From Rhodothermales bacterium (lineage in GTDB: Bacteria; Bacteroidota; Rhodothermia; Rhodothermales; UBA10348): 32,428 nt of DNA. Where the stretch lies: the NCBI GenBank assembly GCA_030830105.1, contig JAURNP010000066.1:1-32428 (forward strand), read 5' to 3'. The position numbers were made by a program, and so were the translations under genes. The notes beneath the pieces are model-generated. The model searched no databases, was not told where the DNA came from, and worked only from the letters and a program-made list of their open reading frames with translations. Each line of letters begins with the position of its first letter. Position 1 is the stretch's first letter. Shown here piece after piece: positions 29,664 through 32,428 of this stretch.

Positions 29664-30908
29664 TCAAGCAGGCGACGATATTTCATCCAATCCGGACCAC
29701 GGAAGCATCTGGACTTGCACCACTGTCCCGGCGGCCACGTAGTCCCCGGCCTCGCGAAGGTGCACGATGCAATTGGCCATTACTACGGATCCGTACAGAT
29801 TGGATCCTTGTGGTCCAGTATCCACCACGGATAGCTGGCCTGATTCGTTAACCCGTGCAATGCCCCGGGTAAAGAAGTGCAGCCCGTCCACCTTTTTGAT
29901 GCTCCTGCCCAACCGCGCACTCAAGAGCGGCGTGCGGGGAGTTGTGCGTCCTAGCATGGCCTCTATCACAGGCCGGCCATAAATCTCGAAGCACATCGCC
30001 GAAGACACAGGATTACCCGGTAACCCAAGAAAAAGCGTAGATCCGAGCCGGCCGAACGCGAGGGGCTTTCCTGGGCGTTGTTTCACTTTCCAGAACAGGG
30101 TCTCGGCTCCCATGGCATCGAGCACCTGTTTGACATGGTCGTGCTGCCCCACTGACACGCCTCCGGAAAAGAGCAAGAGGTCAGCCGAATTCTCGTCGGC
30201 CAACATTGCCCGAATGGCCTCAGGATCGTCGGGCACGTGTTCGAAGTGATCACACGAGCCGCCGGCTTCGAGAACTTGGGCCCGCAGAGAGGGGCCATTG
30301 GAATTTCGAATCTGCCCGGGCCCGATATCACTGGAAGCTGGGACGATTTCATCTCCCGTAGAGATAACGCGCACTCTGGGCCGTACACGTACTGGTACCG
30401 GGTCGACCCCAAGTGAGGCCAACATGCCAGCGATGGCCGGGGTGATGCGCTCACCACCTGTGAACACCTCCGTTCCCGACTGAATGTCCTCCGCGGCGGG
30501 GCGTACGTGTTTGAATGCGTTCGGAATCCGCTCGAAGCGAACCCTATCACCATCCCGCTCAAGAACCCACTCGATGGGAATCACGGCGTCGGCACCCCGG
30601 GGAAACGGAGCTCCTGTCATGATTTCGACACAGGTACCAGGTTGTACGCTAAGCGACCTGGCGTCGCCGGCGGCTACATGATCGACCACTTGAACTGGCC
30701 GATGCGGGTCGTCCGAAAAATCTGTGGTCCGTACCGCGAATCCGTCCATGGCAGAGGACGCGAATGGAGGAAGGTCATCCCGAGCCGTGATGGGTTGAGC
30801 CAGCGTCCGGGAAATTGCCTCGGACAGCGGCACCTCTTCGACACGAGTGGGCACTGCATGCGAGAGCACACAATCCAAAGCTTCTGTGAAAGAGATGAAT
30901 GTTCGCAT
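29664..30908 (-). CDS. moeA: Molybdopterin molybdenumtransferase MoeA
   Basis: A 414-residue cytoplasmic enzyme that inserts molybdate into adenylylated molybdopterin, the last common step of molybdenum cofactor synthesis. Family motifs are clear: LPPFASSAMDGFAVR near the N-terminus, VEIMTGAPFPRGADAVIPIE, VISTGDEIVPA, GQIRNSNGPSL, LLLFSGGVSVGQHDHVKQVL, KVKQRPGKPLAFGRLG and FLGLPGNPVSSAMCFE. Length is normal. It is convergent with the GntR gene and divergent from pgi. With mobA it supplies cofactor steps needed by the SoeA-like enzyme, although moeA serves all molybdoenzymes and has no operator nearby. Confidence 0.96.
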   Translation of the reverse strand: MRTFISFTEALDCVLSHAVPTRVEEVPLSEAISRTLAQPITARDDLPPFASSAMDGFAVRTTDFSDDPHRPVQVVDHVAAGDARSLSVQPGTCVEIMTGAPFPRGADAVIPIEWVLERDGDRVRFERIPNAFKHVRPAAEDIQSGTEVFTGGERITPAIAGMLASLGVDPVPVRVRPRVRVISTGDEIVPASSDIGPGQIRNSNGPSLRAQVLEAGGSCDHFEHVPDDPEAIRAMLADENSADLLLFSGGVSVGQHDHVKQVLDAMGAETLFWKVKQRPGKPLAFGRLGSTLFLGLPGNPVSSAMCFEIYGRPVIEAMLGRTTPRTPLLSARLGRSIKKVDGLHFFTRGIARVNESGQLSVVDTGPQGSNLYGSVVMANCIVHLREAGDYVAAGTVVQVQMLPWSGLDEISSPA

Positions 30909-31060
30909 CCGGACCCGTGGCCTCCGTACCTTTTGATTTCCAAGATACGAGCATTCGCCACAGGGTTAGAGGGTAGAGATCGAAACACACCGGTCCGCGC
31001 GCTCAACCATTAACTGGAAAAGCTGCGCATGCCCCACCTGTTGCTGACGAACATCCTGTC

Positions 31061-32398
31061 ATGATCACGTTAGACCTTCACCGCTCCGACGATTTTGTCG
31101 CTTCCCATCTAAGAGAAGGACTTGAAAACCGAGTAGTGGCAGCCCATCGCGCCGTCATTGATAAGTCTGGAGCCGGATCTGAGTGGATCGGGTGGCGTGA
31201 CCTTTTGGCAACGCCGAACGATGCCCTGCTCGAAGAAATCTCTCGCCAAGGACAAGAAATCCGTGAGCGAGCCGACGTGCTGGTCTGCGTTGGAATCGGA
31301 GGATCCTATTTGGGAGCTGACGCGGTCATTGGCGCGCTCTCTCCCTATTTCCCTTCTACAAAAGAGCAGGCTCAAGGGGAGGTATCACTGTTTGAATCCG
31401 CTCCCTCCTCGCAACAAACACCGGAAGTCCTCTTTGCTGGGCACCATCTCTCAGGGCGCTACCTGAGTGAGCTGCTTGCCTATTTGGAAGGGAAGTCAGT
31501 CTATGTCAATATGATTTCAAAGAGTGGAACCACTCTGGAGCCAGGCATTGCATTCCGCGTGCTGCGCGACTGGATGGAGGATCGCTTTGAGGATTGTGAC
31601 CGGCGCATCATTGCCACGACGGATGCAGAGCGGGGCGCCCTGCGTACACTCGCCACCGAAAAGGGATACCGTACGCACATTATTCCAGACGATGTGGGTG
31701 GGCGGTTCTCGGTCCTGACACCGGTTGGTCTGCTTCCCATTGCTGCCGCCGGATTTGATATTCGATCCTTGTTCTACGGCGCGGTTGCCATGATGAAGGA
31801 AATCGATACACGCGACGACCATCCAGCTCTCGCCTACGCCAGCCGGCGGTATGCCCTTCACGAGTCCGGATATTCCACTGAAGTGCTTTCTGTTTTTGAG
31901 CCAGCTCTCAGCGGCCTGGGTGGCTGGTGGCAGCAGCTTTTTGGAGAGAGTGAAGGCAAAGAGCACAAGGGGCTCTTTCCCGCTACTTGCCTTTTCTCGA
32001 CGGACCTGCACTCACTGGGACAGTATTTGCAGGAAGGGCGCCGCAACGTCACCGAGACGTTCTTGACGCTCAAGGATGATCGCGGTCATTTGGCCGTACC
32101 CGAGTGGGATTCGGATTCAGATGGATCAACGGCTGATGGCCTCTCTTTTGTTGCCGGGAAATCTTTCAGTGACGTAGCCCAGGCGGCCCTTCATGGCACG
32201 ATGGACGCCCATGTTCAAGGTGGTGTACCTGTCCAACACCTTGAAATCGATCGGCTCGATGAAAATGCACTCGGAGGCTTGATCTACTTTTTTGAGCATG
32301 TGGTCGCCATCGGGGGCTATCTCTTGGGCATCAATCCATTCGACCAGCCGGGTGTCGAGGCATATAAACGAGCCATGTACGAACGACTCGGGCGCTGA
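31061..32398 (+). CDS. pgi: Glucose-6-phosphate isomerase
   Basis: A complete 445-residue enzyme interconverting glucose 6-phosphate and fructose 6-phosphate in glycolysis and gluconeogenesis. Signatures are VCVGIGGSYLGADAV, the sugar-phosphate site VNMISKSGTTLEPGIAFRVL, the loop DVGGRFSVLTPVGLLP, FGESEGKEHKGLFPA, and the C-terminal GGYLLGINPFDQPGVEAYK, whose final lysine is the expected active-site residue. It is of the short bacterial type. The ATG at 31061 is the first in frame. Promoter elements should lie in 30909-31060; I see no operator of the sulfur type there. It appears unrelated to the sulfur cluster. Confidence 0.97.
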   Translation: MITLDLHRSDDFVASHLREGLENRVVAAHRAVIDKSGAGSEWIGWRDLLATPNDALLEEISRQGQEIRERADVLVCVGIGGSYLGADAVIGALSPYFPSTKEQAQGEVSLFESAPSSQQTPEVLFAGHHLSGRYLSELLAYLEGKSVYVNMISKSGTTLEPGIAFRVLRDWMEDRFEDCDRRIIATTDAERGALRTLATEKGYRTHIIPDDVGGRFSVLTPVGLLPIAAAGFDIRSLFYGAVAMMKEIDTRDDHPALAYASRRYALHESGYSTEVLSVFEPALSGLGGWWQQLFGESEGKEHKGLFPATCLFSTDLHSLGQYLQEGRRNVTETFLTLKDDRGHLAVPEWDSDSDGSTADGLSFVAGKSFSDVAQAALHGTMDAHVQGGVPVQHLEIDRLDENALGGLIYFFEHVVAIGGYLLGINPFDQPGVEAYKRAMYERLGR

Positions 32399-32428
32399 TA
32401 GCGACGCTGGCCACCTGACCTGGATATG

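Noticed and set aside
31056-31067. CTGTCATGATCA at the pgi start as a sixth operator
   Set aside because: Only the left half matches; the right half lacks ACA and the site overlaps the start codon. pgi has no sulfur link.
1-32428. Phage, transposon, toxin-antitoxin or CRISPR elements
   Set aside because: I found no integrase, transposase, terminal inverted repeats with target duplication, or regularly spaced repeats. The repeated dyad is dispersed and promoter-linked instead.

Overview
The window looks like chromosomal DNA from a Rhodothermota/Bacteroidota-type bacterium. The main evidence is a secreted BNR-repeat protein ending in a type IX secretion (T9SS) sorting domain (AAYPNPF motif). 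An OmpP1/FadL-type outer-membrane protein, a secreted M14 peptidase and the rarity of clear Shine-Dalgarno sequences before start codons agree with this. The exact lineage is an inference. There is no rRNA, tRNA, CRISPR array or recognisable insertion sequence, and no gene-free stretch exceeds 300 bases.

Left part (1-4762): the 3' part of a PhyH-type dioxygenase gene; a membrane sensor histidine kinase read from the minus strand and split by an apparent frameshift in a run of five A; and divergent recJ.

Centre (4876-18843): a sulfur-oxidation cluster in two convergent arms. The plus arm carries two YeeE/YedE half-transporters, a persulfide dioxygenase-rhodanese fusion like CstB, and two tandem SulP anion transporters. 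The minus arm, in transcription order, carries mobA, a fused iron-sulfur/NrfD-type subunit (SoeB-SoeC-like), a bis-MGD molybdoenzyme (SoeA-like), a type II sulfide:quinone oxidoreductase and a TorD-family chaperone. Together these could take sulfide to persulfide (SQR), then sulfite (persulfide dioxygenase), then sulfate (SoeABC-like), with SulP proteins moving sulfate. Electrons from the first and last steps would enter the quinone pool. mobA here and moeA at 29.7-30.9 kb supply steps of molybdenum cofactor synthesis.

Right part (18901-32398): a NUDIX hydrolase, a small membrane protein, the M14 peptidase and divergent BNR/T9SS protein, a broken carbohydrate-binding-module gene joined out of frame to the C-terminal piece of a histidine kinase, a FadL-like gene with an in-frame stop, a GntR/HutC regulator, moeA and pgi.

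The most interesting signal is a repeated dyad, TGTCATNACA (fullest form TTGTCATTACAA). I found it five times, always between genes: before the YeeE genes, before sqr, before the Soe-like operon, and twice between the FadL-like gene and the GntR gene. I infer that the GntR/HutC protein is an autoregulated regulator of a sulfide-oxidation regulon that also includes the outer-membrane protein. Several genes are interrupted (kinase, FadL, CBM/kinase junction, perhaps a small membrane protein). Whether these are true mutations or sequence/assembly errors cannot be settled from the window.
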